A program made the translations under genes and the position numbers. Below, one piece after another: positions 8,808 through 17,744 of a DNA stretch of 23,231 nt. The DNA comes from Stramenopiles sp. TOSAG23-2 (Eukaryota; Sar). The notes under the pieces were generated by a model that did not search any database, had not been told where the DNA came from, and worked only from the letters and a program-made list of their open reading frames with translations. Each line of letters starts with the position of its first letter. Position 1 is the first letter of the stretch. The DNA lies in NCBI GenBank assembly GCA_900128395.1, contig LT649492.1, positions 1-23,231 of the forward strand. Direction: 5' to 3'.

Positions 8808-9827
8808 TCAATTTTTTTTTATACCAGTATCTTGTTTATTTAAAAACGTTTCATGCGCTTTTACCATTCTTAAGACATTTTGATATTCATTACCATGTCG
8901 CGCATGTGTTATTATGTCATCTAAATTTAAATTTTGTTCTTTCATTAAATGATTCCAGGAACTTTGGCTTGATATCCAATTTGTATCTGCAATGACACGT
9001 GAGGCATGTATACCAGTAAGTGCTAAATTTAATTTATCAAGCCATAATTTTGAATCATCTCTATTACGAAATCGTAAGATAATCAATGGATCGCCATCAT
9101 CATCTTCCACTTCGTAAATATTTGATATAGTTATATAATCAACTTGTTTATTAGCATCATGCTGAAACGCAACACTATGGGTGGATTTCAACCGTATACT
9201 AGCTAATGGTGGTGTTGGTTCTTTTTTAAGAATATTGCCACCATTATTATTATAAGATACTGCTTGCTGTGCTGCTTTTTTATCTTTATAAATAATAAAT
9301 CGTACTACTAAAGATGACAAAGCACCAGGTTGCATGTATTCGGAAAATATACGAACGTAATCTTTATCAAATTTCGAGCTAAGTTTGTTGGTGGAACGTC
9401 CAAACATACGTGTTGAACGTTTACCTTTAGCTTTCACTTCAATTTCACCTTCACATATTGAAGTGCCTGCAACAGTATTAATACCTTTGTTATTATGATA
9501 TTTTTTATTGCTTCCGGTACTATTAGAACTACCCCTAGATTTAAAACTAAGACTTGAAATACGCGATCGTCTATCATCTCTATCGTTACTTTTACCATAA
9601 GTTGTCAAGATGATGGTATCATCATTGTCCATATGTGCATCATTGGTATAGCGCTTTTTGGCAGTTAATAAGTTTTGTACTGTTACAAACTCCCCTTCAT
9701 GACTTTCTAATATGGAGTCTGAATATTTAATTAATTCTTTTGTAGATTGTAAATTAAAGAAAGAACGTTTTTTATTATTATTAGTCATGGAAGAAATATT
9801 CTTCCCATTCGTTTGATTAGAAGACAT
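8808..9827 (-). CDS. PH-domain-containing protein
   Basis: 339-aa single-exon protein. The first 120 residues are Ser/Asn-rich and disordered. From about residue 124 a pleckstrin-homology pattern runs: CEGEIEVKAKG as the first strand, a basic loop (KGKRSTRMFGRSTNK) that could bind phosphoinositides, LVVRFIIYKDKKAA, PLASIRLKSTHSVAF, ISNIYEVEDDDGDPLIILRFR, and the closing helix RNRDDSKLWLDKLNLALTG, whose Trp is the most conserved PH residue. A 55-residue tail follows. A role in membrane-associated signalling or trafficking is inferred from the domain alone, because no second catalytic domain is visible. It diverges from the HROB-like gene across an 823-bp spacer. Confidence 0.7.
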   Translation of the reverse strand: MSSNQTNGKNISSMTNNNKKRSFFNLQSTKELIKYSDSILESHEGEFVTVQNLLTAKKRYTNDAHMDNDDTIILTTYGKSNDRDDRRSRISSLSFKSRGSSNSTGSNKKYHNNKGINTVAGTSICEGEIEVKAKGKRSTRMFGRSTNKLSSKFDKDYVRIFSEYMQPGALSSLVVRFIIYKDKKAAQQAVSYNNNGGNILKKEPTPPLASIRLKSTHSVAFQHDANKQVDYITISNIYEVEDDDGDPLIILRFRNRDDSKLWLDKLNLALTGIHASRVIADTNWISSQSSWNHLMKEQNLNLDDIITHARHGNEYQNVLRMVKAHETFLNKQDTGIKKN

Positions 9828-10650
9828 AGATACACGGTAACAAAAACAAAATTACAATTAGGAAGAAGAAAAAAAAGGTAGATCGAATCAATTCTAAATA
9901 AATAATATGTTAAAGGGCATCAAATGCAAGTTGATGAAATATACATATATATATTTTAAAATATCTATAAAAATATATGTTTTTTCTGATAAATAAGTGT
10001 GTTGATCCCACATTTAGTACAAACTTATAATAGTCGTTTGATAGGCAGAAATCGAAAAAAATGGCCCATACTAGGATCTAGGATACTAATACTAGGAAAA
10101 GTTGACTGAGAGGATGATGTGCTACAGATTAGCATATATGATTAGCATATAAATAAAATTAAGTGCTATTTATTTCATTTATATGCTAAATAGGTACACA
10201 CAAATCGATGAAAACCTTAAATATATCGACTTCACATTACACTTATACAGAAATCGATGTGGGACTGATTTTTGATATTTTGATATCTGATATTTATATT
10301 CTGATAAATAAGATCTTGATAGGCATAATTAATATTTTAGAATAAGACAAAGCACCAAAAACCAGCAGCACAAGGCAAGGGCGGGAATTACCACCAGTAG
10401 TAGTTTGTACAGGTAATACTAATTTCGAAATTTTAGTATTAATAATTAATAATAAACAACAGTCCTATTTAAACATTGGGATAGAAATACATATTATATA
10501 TGTAAAAGAACGTCGGTGTAGTCGTCATCTTGTATATAAATATACAATTGTTGCATTCTTTACTCTTCTTCGCCTTCTTCTTCCTTGTTTACGCGCCCGT
10601 GTCTGTGTGTTTGTGTATGTGTTTGTGTGAATTGAAGAATAGGAAATACG
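9828..10650. other. Divergent intergenic region between PH-domain and HROB-like genes
   Basis: 823 bp that should hold two promoters. It has a 14-bp inverted repeat (about 10141-10154 with 10179-10192, ATTAGCATATAAAT type), an extra copy of GATTAGCATAT just before it, and a pyrimidine/TG-rich leader (10558-10629) directly upstream of the HROB-like ATG. No ORF or RNA gene was recognised. Confidence 0.5.
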
Positions 10651-12513
10651 ATGGATTTTGATTTTGACGATGATGAATTATCTGCATATCTTGATCAAGA
10701 AATGGATGGTAATACACATACAAATAATAAAAATAATCATTTAAATTCAGTTATTATGCCAAAGAAAAAGAAAAATGGAAAGAATCATTATACTATGATG
10801 AACGACAACAGCCAACGAAACGATAATGGTTCTAATCATCAAATTATTGGCAATAGTCAATATCATAGCGATAGTTTAAAACAAAAGGTAAGAGTAGACA
10901 CCACAAAGGCATCAACGTCAAAACCTCCGGTTTTAGTAAATAATAAATTTATAGCACCAAATAGTATTATAAAACGAAAAAAAAAAAGTTCTTCGTCTAT
11001 TATTCTGGAGCAAGAACAAGATGTCAAAACGCGTAGAAGGAAAGATGAGAATGAGAGGTTTCAATCAACCATATCTTCTAGACGTAAACATAATAGAAAT
11101 AATAATACGAATAGTAGTAGTAATAGTAATAATGCCAATATCAGTGTTGCAAGGGGTTCCCAAGACATTTTAAAGGGGCTTTTATCGAAAAATAGTTACA
11201 GCAAATACAATAATAATGGCCGAGAAAGTTACTCATCAGGCAAACGAAAAAATGTAAATTTTCAAAATAGCCCATCCAACAAATCTTCTTCTAGTAGCAC
11301 CAGCAGCAGCAACAGTGATAGCAGCTATTATCGTAGTAAACCGAAACGAAGGAAAGCTATACCTGGTCCAGTGGGAATATTTAAAGCATCTTTAAATAAA
11401 ACAGCGAAAAAAGCTTTGCGTAGGAAAGAAATGGTCGTTTCCAGAATTGCAGCCACGCAAGATAGTATTTTTGATATGTCAGGGCCAGATAAAATCATCG
11501 ACGAATACTCTGATTTCAGACAAGGTCCATGGCTAAAGTTTTGCTATGATCATATGGTACGTCCTCCTATGGCACCAATAAGTTACATGCCGCCAAGAAC
11601 AACTAGACGCGATCCATCAAAATATACCGATTTTGCAACGATTAAAAAATCAAATTTAAAAGGCAAAGTTGCATTTACCGCGGGGATAATTGAATCGTTT
11701 AAAGAAAATTTTGAAAGCGGGAAAGTTATTTTAAAAGATCCAAGTGGGATTATGAAAGGATCTTTAGGGGGTGATGCTGTGAATGAATATGCGATGAAGT
11801 TGACACCAGGAACCATACTTGTTTTACAAGATATTGCAATATTTACTCCCACGCCTAATACATTTTATTTCAATATTACGCTTAAAAACATACTTCGTGT
11901 TATCCCTGCCGGTACGAAAATTCCACCTCAAATGAAAGAAGTGTCTACAATCCTTCCCCCATCCCAAGATATTGGTATAACATCATTGAACAATAACAAT
12001 TTGGGGAGGGATGATGATGACGATAAATTGTTAATCGATTTAAGTCCTGTGTGTGATGATGATAATGATCACGAGCATCGCCGTAAACAGATCAGTAATT
12101 TACGAAATAATCAACTCTCTAGCACGAGTAAAAGTAAGAAAAACAATAACCATGCGAAAAGTATGATGATGATGATGCCTCCTTCGAAATCTATGATGCA
12201 TTCATATCGAAATAGATCAAATGGTAGTGGTTCAAATGAAAATTTAAATGAAAATAAAACAAATCAACAAAAAAATGGCTCATATGCATCTTCGTCCTTT
12301 TCAAAGCAAGAAATTGTTCCAAAAACAAGTAATAATAATGTAACAACAACAAGAATAAATAATACTGCGAAACCAATACAGACTGATATTGCAAATCCAA
12401 GTAACAATAAAAAACAAGTGTCCACTTTGATCAGTAAAGAAAATTTAGAGGAATTGTGTGCTGGTGTAGATTTTGATTATGACGATGCATTTGCTGATGA
12501 GAACTTTTTATAA
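10651..12513 (+). CDS. HROB: HROB (MCM8IP/C17orf53)-like homologous-recombination OB-fold protein
   Basis: 620-aa single-exon protein. The conserved block is at about residues 235-420: a GPVGIFKASL motif, then FRQGPWLKFCYDHM (about residue 289), then an OB-fold segment with GKVAFTAGIIESF, GKVILKDPSGIMKGSL, LTPGTILVLQDIAIFTP and FYFNITLKNILRV. The order GPxG, GPW, then the K-DPSG-MKG OB fold is that of HROB (Pfam DUF4539), which recruits and activates the MCM8-MCM9 helicase during recombination and crosslink repair and binds RPA. Both ends are acidic and alike: DFDFDDDELSAYLD at the N terminus and VDFDYDDAFADE at the C terminus. Such peptides could bind basic partners such as RPA; this is inference. 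The remainder is Asn/Ser/Lys-rich and disordered. MCM10 was considered, but its CCCH zinc finger is absent. The stop lies 25 bp from the stop of the convergent RING gene. Confidence 0.82.
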   Translation: MDFDFDDDELSAYLDQEMDGNTHTNNKNNHLNSVIMPKKKKNGKNHYTMMNDNSQRNDNGSNHQIIGNSQYHSDSLKQKVRVDTTKASTSKPPVLVNNKFIAPNSIIKRKKKSSSSIILEQEQDVKTRRRKDENERFQSTISSRRKHNRNNNTNSSSNSNNANISVARGSQDILKGLLSKNSYSKYNNNGRESYSSGKRKNVNFQNSPSNKSSSSSTSSSNSDSSYYRSKPKRRKAIPGPVGIFKASLNKTAKKALRRKEMVVSRIAATQDSIFDMSGPDKIIDEYSDFRQGPWLKFCYDHMVRPPMAPISYMPPRTTRRDPSKYTDFATIKKSNLKGKVAFTAGIIESFKENFESGKVILKDPSGIMKGSLGGDAVNEYAMKLTPGTILVLQDIAIFTPTPNTFYFNITLKNILRVIPAGTKIPPQMKEVSTILPPSQDIGITSLNNNNLGRDDDDDKLLIDLSPVCDDDNDHEHRRKQISNLRNNQLSSTSKSKKNNNHAKSMMMMMPPSKSMMHSYRNRSNGSGSNENLNENKTNQQKNGSYASSSFSKQEIVPKTSNNNVTTTRINNTAKPIQTDIANPSNNKKQVSTLISKENLEELCAGVDFDYDDAFADENFL

Positions 12514-12538
12514 AAAAAAAAAATATTATGAATACATT

Positions 12539-14359
12539 TTATCTCAAGATTGCTTCAATTTCATCTAAACTATTTTTATAATTCTCACATAATGCTAAAA
12601 TATCACCATCTTTCGTTTGGTCGCGTTCAAAAAATCCTAAACGTTGTAATATTTTTTCAGTTAATGGATCTTCTTTTACAAACTGCTTTTTATCAGCTTC
12701 AATTTCGCAAAACGGACACAATGACATACCAAGTTTTCTTTTGCTACTCGATGCTACTCTAAATTTTGCTTTTGCTGCCAGCATGGACATACGATGTTTG
12801 GTGGCGAAAGTTGGAGTACGGGAAGATCTTCTACTTGGGCTTATAATAGCTTTTAATCCGCCAACCTTTCCAAATTGACCTGATAATACTGCTACAACTG
12901 TTCCCATCGAAGTAGAATCAATACCTAGAGGATCAATTAGTTCCCATAATACGTTTTTTTGTTCTTCATTTAACATGATTTTAACACGCCTTAGTGCAAT
13001 TTCGAATTCAAGCCGTGAGATTTTACCATTGTCGTTGTAATCAGTTAATATCTCATGTAATTCTGCTTTTTTTTTTTCAGCTGCCTTTATTAAGCTGGCA
13101 AATGAATCTAATCTACCCTTATTTCCATTACTAGCAGCCTTCTTTAGACATTTCTGACAAAATACATGACCACAAGTCCAGACTTGCCGAGGATTATCTA
13201 AACGTTTGTCGCAAATTTTACATTCTAAACTAAAGCCTAAACCAGTAGCCAATTCTTTGAAAAACATGGAATAACCATTTAAAGTCAAAACATTTTCATT
13301 CATTTCAACTCGTATTTTTTCCGGCACAGCTACTTTTGTTTTTGCAATTTTTTCTTCAACATCAATTTCCATTTCCATATCTTCTATCTCTCTATCACGT
13401 CTTTTCAACGTTTCAATTATTTCCTCTTTTTTGCTTTGTAACACTTCTAATTCTGTTTCTAATGATGGTAATCGCTGTTGTAATGTTTCAAATTCACCTT
13501 TTAATCTTTTAACATTTTTATCTACTCTTTTTTTCCTACTTCCAATTTTTAATTTTAGACTTGCAGCGCCTACATTTGATGATTCCAATAATTTTTCCTG
13601 CGCTTCCATTACTTGCTTTTCAAGCGAATCATTTTTGTATTTGCAATTTCCATACTCTCGTTTAACTTCCCGCAAATCGTAAACCAACTGCCGTTTGCCA
13701 GCAAATTTATCTATCATTTTATCAACTCTTACCCTAACAGCTGCTAAATATTTTTTTTGTTTCTCTATCACTTTGCCTAAGCTAGCTTCTGACTCTTTTA
13801 CTATCTCATTTAACTTCTCTACGTGTAATTTACTTTCATTTTCTGATATATGTACATATGAATTCAACAAAGCTTCAGTGTATGATTCTACGAATGGGGC
13901 TATATCGGCAAAATTTACCGATGGCTCATCATATATTATAGCCGCTTTACTCTCTGATATTAATGCAGAGGAAATCGGTTGATATTCAGGTATAACTTTG
14001 CTGTCAATTAAGTATTTATTATTATTGTCTATTGAAAATTTACTACTCTGTATTTGGTTTTGCAAATTGTTAAGCACATGTTTTTTACTTAATTTTATTT
14101 TATTGTTAATGATTCGACCTTGACTTAATGCCTTCGAAAAACTGACTTTGTCCTTTTTTACCTGGCTGTTGTATATTTTATTATTTAATGATTTGTAGTC
14201 TATCAAACATGATTTTGCACCTTTTTGTCCATTTGGATATAAAACGATGCGTTCATTATTGTCTTCAAGGTCTGCATTTGGATCAATTTCATCATCCAAA
14301 CCATGGAATATGTCTACAGAGGAAGTGGAAACATTGTATTGGCGGTCGTAGACTGACAT
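12539..14359 (-). CDS. Coiled-coil protein with a RING finger split by an EF-hand insertion
   Basis: 606-aa single-exon protein. Residues 1-150 are low-complexity. About 165-370 are charged and heptad-like, predicted coiled coil. Residues 380-404 give the first three ligand pairs of a RING finger: C380-x2-C383, then C396-x-H398-x2-C401-x2-C404 (TCGHVFCQKC). The last pair, CPFC, comes only at 548-551, 143 residues later instead of the usual 4-48. In between is a canonical EF-hand loop at 440-451 (DYNDNGKISRLE, with ligands at positions 1, 3, 5 and 12) in helix context, and a degenerate second one near IDPLGIDSTS (about 474). If the two halves fold together, this is a RING E3-like module with a calcium-binding insert. 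Alternatively the first half is a partial zinc ribbon and CPFC belongs elsewhere. It diverges from the repeat-rich region to its right. Confidence 0.75.
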   Translation of the reverse strand: MSVYDRQYNVSTSSVDIFHGLDDEIDPNADLEDNNERIVLYPNGQKGAKSCLIDYKSLNNKIYNSQVKKDKVSFSKALSQGRIINNKIKLSKKHVLNNLQNQIQSSKFSIDNNNKYLIDSKVIPEYQPISSALISESKAAIIYDEPSVNFADIAPFVESYTEALLNSYVHISENESKLHVEKLNEIVKESEASLGKVIEKQKKYLAAVRVRVDKMIDKFAGKRQLVYDLREVKREYGNCKYKNDSLEKQVMEAQEKLLESSNVGAASLKLKIGSRKKRVDKNVKRLKGEFETLQQRLPSLETELEVLQSKKEEIIETLKRRDREIEDMEMEIDVEEKIAKTKVAVPEKIRVEMNENVLTLNGYSMFFKELATGLGFSLECKICDKRLDNPRQVWTCGHVFCQKCLKKAASNGNKGRLDSFASLIKAAEKKKAELHEILTDYNDNGKISRLEFEIALRRVKIMLNEEQKNVLWELIDPLGIDSTSMGTVVAVLSGQFGKVGGLKAIISPSRRSSRTPTFATKHRMSMLAAKAKFRVASSSKRKLGMSLCPFCEIEADKKQFVKEDPLTEKILQRLGFFERDQTKDGDILALCENYKNSLDEIEAILR

Positions 14360-14740
14360 ATTTATTCATATAAATAGTATATTAATACAGTAATATAGTG
14401 TTTCTATTTACTATTATTATTATTGATATGCTATTTTATAAACAGTGAAAGTTATAATATTAATATTATAATAACTGCTATTTTATATTATTATTAAAAA
14501 CAACAACAACAAACAACAAGTGTTGTTGTGGCATTTTTTTGCGAGTTGCAAGCCGCCAAAAAAAGCCGCCTGTGGCAAGAAGTTAAAGCTTTGCTATCTG
14601 GCTATTACAGTAATATCATAAAGTGTGTGAAACGAAAACGAAAAAAAAAGGCTGCAAACTATATACCAATGGTACGACTCGTAAAACTGGCAATCTAAAT
14701 CATCGCAGGGTAAGGTTATAGTTTAAGGTAAATTACGGTC

Positions 14741-14881
14741 GGTATATATATATACCTAGTCTGCGTCGTCAGACTCTTTCTTATATATACCTTTTAATTA
14801 AGCTAATAAAAGAGTCTGACGACGCAGACTAAATTTTTATTTTCTAGAAAATTTTTTTATGATTTGTGTAATTTTATTATA
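14741..14881. repeat. Repeated hairpin element, copy A (23-bp perfect stem plus 90-bp repeat)
   Basis: Bases 14757-14779 and 14809-14831 are perfect 23-bp reverse complements around a 29-nt loop. Just before them, 14741-14756 is a perfect palindrome (GGTATATATATATACC). Bases 14792-14881 recur exactly at 18130-18219, a 90-bp direct repeat that covers the right arm and its T/A-rich tail. It looks like a small dispersed element, MITE-like or a shared transcript 3' end. Its outer limits are unclear. Confidence 0.75.
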
Positions 14882-14924
14882 TTATACAAATATCAAACCT
14901 CTAAACAACAACTAAAACAACCGA

Positions 14925-15097
14925 AGGGGATAGCAGCACTTCTTACCGCCGCCTTCGGCGTCGATAAGAAGATGCTTCCTTAAAACTGTATATGTATATG
15001 TTTATGTATTAACATGTACTAATATATTGATATATATATTTTTAGCAAATATTCTGATCTAGAATATTCGAAATGCTGCTACCGCCCCTCTTTTTTT
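14925..15097 (+). ncRNA. Candidate Pol III-type structured RNA
   Basis: Three stems nest in order and end at a T7 run (15091-15097). The closing stem pairs AGGGG (14925-14929) and AGCAGCA (14932-14938) with TGCTGCT (15074-15080) and CCCCT (15085-15089). Immediately inside is a hairpin at 14939-14971: CTTCTTA pairs with TAAGAAG, and within it CGCCG pairs with CGGCG across a CCTT loop. A second hairpin pairs AATATTCT (15048-15055) with AGAATATT (15061-15068). A TATA-like stretch lies at about 14878-14887. The GC-rich stems are unusual in this AT-rich spacer. I match it to no known RNA family. It could also be a chance fold or part of a mobile element. Confidence 0.4.
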
Positions 15098-15472
15098 AAG
15101 TGTAGTAAAGAAAACTTTGCCCTGTAATGCTATTGCATACTAACGATATAGGTCCGAAAATTAAAAAGATAGAAAGTGAGTTGAAGAGGCCTTTGTATTT
15201 GGGAAGGGGTTGTTTATAAAAAAATTCCTCTTGTTTGATGTACATTACACCATTACATGAAAAATGCTTAATATTTTTCCGTAAATTGATTTTATAATAT
15301 TTTTTATTCATATAATTACTTCGTACGTTCGTACTAATTTATCACCATATCACTATGTGCAATTCGTGGATTCCTTCTTCAAAGTGCCAAAATATACTTT
15401 GGTATTTCTTTTTTTGATAACAATTTTATCTTGTAGATGTAGTACCTGTAAATCAATACTCGCGCGCAAAAG

Positions 15473-16406
15473 TTACACTCCAGTATTTACTATTGACGGC
15501 GAAACAATATTTATACAAAATTTTTCAATAATGTAACCTTCTGGTACGTTTCCAACGACTACTGTTCCTGGACTTTTGTGATCCAAGCTCGATTGTGATG
15601 GTGTCCATGTCATTACAATTTTGCCTTTAAAGGATGTATTGTTTGCATTTTCGATTGCGGTAAATACGTTGTTTAAAGAATCTGCTGCTTTTTTGTTAAG
15701 AATGTAGCAACCGAAAGCAATTGAGCTAATTATATACAAGAAAAATATTATCGTAAATACCGTTTTCAATGCGGGAATATCCTTAAACACATCGCCTTGC
15801 AAAATAGCTAAAACAATAAAACAAACGATCCACGCGCCTGCTTTCATAAGAAGCGGTTGGGTTACTTTAAAACCAGTCCCGACACTATCGTTTTGTTGAT
15901 TTATCTCCAAGATTTCCTTTTTCCACACGTCAACTGGCAAGATACCGACTAGCTGTGCTGGTAGGGAGGTAGGAAGGAATGATTTTGCACTGCAACCGTA
16001 GGAGACTGCGGATACCGCACCTGAATAAAACAGAGGGAAAGTATAGGAAAGATTTTTCTCGTGTTAGATGAAACCAAAAATTTTGTAAGTCAATTCAATT
16101 ATACTTACCATTCAGCTGAAGCGCATTTGGTTCTTTTTGTGGACAGTTGCTTACTATGATAAAGTTTACGGTATCCAATGGTTGCCCGACTGGTGCTGCG
16201 CTGGTATGCTTCATATCCATATAATAATAACCATCTTGCTCTGACTTGTAGTTAAATCGAACGGAGTTTTCATCTGGCTTGAACCATCCATTTTGTGGCC
16301 TTTCGATTATTTTGGCTTCTTCCAGAATTTGAGTGGCGACTACAGTTCCTGTTGTTGGCTGTTCGTCAAGTAGACAAAATGGGTCCTTTAATCCACCAGA
16401 AGACAT
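15473..16406 (-). CDS. Two-transmembrane protein of unknown function, one 88-nt intron
   Basis: The CDS reads 16406-16109, then 16020-15473, with an intron at 16021-16108 (GTAAGT donor, TTTTATTCAG acceptor). The join splits a Gly codon and keeps one frame: LQLN-G-AVSAVSYGCS. The product is 281 aa from the MSSGGLKD start. I prefer that ATG because the frame upstream of it is TA-repeat sequence. The soluble N-terminal half (to about 155) has no domain I recognise. Two hydrophobic segments follow at about 159-175 and 186-207, then a C-terminal domain ending NIVSPSIVNTGV. No signal peptide is seen. It is divergent from the Cys-rich gene, 562 bp away, and downstream on its strand lie the RNA candidate and repeat copy A. 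Membrane location is inferred from the hydrophobic segments only. Confidence 0.72.
16021..16108 (-). other. Spliceosomal intron, 88 nt
   Basis: Minus-strand donor G|GTAAGT at 16109/16108 and acceptor TTTTATTCAG|GT at 16021/16020. Removing it joins two open frames into the 281-aa membrane protein. Confidence 0.8.
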
Positions 16407-16968
16407 AGCTCTTCGTGCACTTTTATATGATGTATTTATATGTTTATATATATATATATATTCAATTCTCAAACATAGTTGATATATTGAGACTGCATTT
16501 ACATGTATGTTAACCTCTCTGATGTTGAATGTTCCCATTATTGAAGCATTGAAGAAGAGAAAAGAGAATTTGGCTCACCTGCTGGCTCACCACAAAAAAA
16601 AGGCTAGCCAGGCTAGCCTTTTCTGTCCAAAATTTGTTTGCCTTTGGATCCTCTCTAGTGCTGTGTCTATGGTGTCCCAATCAGTGGCCTATGTGTATAA
16701 GTTTCTTTTTTTTTGGTTTCATTTTTTTCGAGCGAAGTATAGTATATTTACTGGCTGTGTTAAGTCTATAGGACCTAGATTAGTATTAGTATAGAACTTG
16801 CTATAAATAAAGCGAAATAACTGCCAAAACCAGCCAACTCCTTTTGGATTTTCCAATAAGAAACTGTTTTAAATTAATATATATCAACATTTAAACTTGC
16901 AGGTGTTTTTTTTTAATTAATTAGTAAATAAAAACGTCGTTTAATTCTTATTTGTATTTACGTTTACA
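16407..16968. other. Divergent intergenic region with duplicated gene fragment and perfect hairpin
   Basis: Promoter space for the two divergent genes. A TA run at about 16445-16460 lies upstream of the membrane-protein start. At 16571-16591 TGGCTCACC is repeated twice. At 16598-16622 there is a perfect 12-bp inverted repeat around one base (AAAAGGCTAGCC, A, then its complement). It overlaps a 33-bp copy of coding sequence from the fragment at 18.3 kb (16613-16645). Confidence 0.65.
16613..16645 (-). repeat. 33-bp exact duplicate of a coding segment (copy at 18285-18317)
   Basis: The 33 bases are identical at both places and in the same orientation. On the minus strand both can be read as KANKFWTEKAS, here preceded by DP and followed by LASLFF. 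Here the reading frame is not part of any supported gene, so it looks like the remnant of a related gene's 3' end. Confidence 0.7.
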
Positions 16969-17657
16969 ATGACTACCATAAAAAATACGAATAATATCGA
17001 GGTCGACGAATTTGGCAACACTGTTGTAGCAACAGATCAGCAAGTCGTTAATCGTAAGAATATTTCTGTGGATAAGACAGATGTTGTGTTGGAGGATTTG
17101 TGTTGTCCGTGTGGACTTTGCTGCTGCATACAAGCTTGGTACTGCAATCCTAGCGGCTGTTTAGGCTGTGTCCTTAAACAGGAATGTTGTGGATTTAGGT
17201 GGTCTGGCAAGTGTTGCAAATGCATGTCACCAAGCAAAAATGATCAAAAAATGTGCTGTCTATTTCAACAGACCGCGTGTTCTTGCCATCTTCCAACAAC
17301 GGTAAGTGTTTTATGTTTTCTTATTTCTCGTTTTTGTTATTTGCTTTTGCTAACATTTTTCTTTTCCCTTTTCCTTCACCACCATTCTAGCTTTGCAATC
17401 AATCTAATCAATGTTGTTGCGTTTATGCTAGTATGGCTATTCCATGCGACTTTCTTCAAAGCCAAGTTCCTATACTCGTTAGTTGTGGAATCTGTTCTGT
17501 TTACCCCAAAGTTAGTTGTTGCAAATGCAAACTCAAACAGATGATGAATGAAAAATGGCTTAACAGAAATGCTACCAAAACAAACGTACACAGTGAGGTA
17601 CAAGTCGCTCCAAATGAATACAATGGCTCGCCTGAAAAGCTTGAAATGGAACGTTAA
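16969..17657 (+). CDS. Cysteine-rich protein of unknown function, one 89-nt intron
   Basis: The CDS reads 16969-17301 and 17391-17657; the 199-aa product has about 28 cysteines. Exon 1 ends HLPTT at a GTAAGT donor, and the acceptor is ACCACCATTCTAG. The join keeps frame and the Cys pattern continues (LCNQSNQCCCVY). Without splicing, the frame leaves the Cys pattern and becomes hydrophobic random sequence. Residues about 45-160 carry Cys doublets and triplets (LCCPCGLCCCIQAWYC; VSCCKCK). The ends are hydrophilic, and the last 35 residues are Asn/Glu-rich. I see no signal peptide. The compact Cys-rich core resembles PLAC8-type or small membrane-associated Cys-rich proteins, but I cannot assign it to a family. 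Metal binding or lipid modification of Cys is possible; neither is shown. Confidence 0.78.
17302..17390 (+). other. Spliceosomal intron, 89 nt
   Basis: Donor ACG|GTAAGTG at 17301/17302, pyrimidine-rich 3' half and acceptor CCATTCTAG|CTT at 17390/17391. Both neighbouring exons are Cys-rich in the joined frame. Confidence 0.85.
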
Positions 17658-17744
17658 ATATTAGAGGCACAATAACAAATATATATGTAAAATGTTCATC
17701 CTTGTAAAAATATATTTTGAAGATGAAGCATTACGTGCGCGAAT

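Larger units (their letters stand above)
14360..15472. other. Repeat-rich intergenic region with a structured RNA candidate
   Basis: About 1.1 kb without a convincing protein gene. It contains (CAA)n at 14501-14518, a hairpin repeat at 14741-14881, and a base-paired segment ending in a T run at 14925-15097; the last two are listed separately. A 71-codon open frame at 15096-15311 (minus) has no recognisable domain. Confidence 0.55.

Noticed and set aside
8580-8843. 87-codon ORF between POP4 and the PH-domain gene
   Set aside because: Made of TG and TA microsatellite translation (VCVCVC, IYIYIY).
14881-15100. Telomerase RNA
   Set aside because: No C-rich telomere-like template such as CTAACCCTAA is seen in the segment.
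15096-15311. 71-codon ORF on the minus strand
   Set aside because: No domain, TA/T-rich sequence, overlaps the end of the RNA candidate; this length is expected by chance in AT-rich spacer.
16407-16538. N-terminal extension of the two-TM protein (upstream ATG at 16538)
   Set aside because: Translates a TA microsatellite (EYIYIYKHI); the MSSGG start at 16406 fits better.
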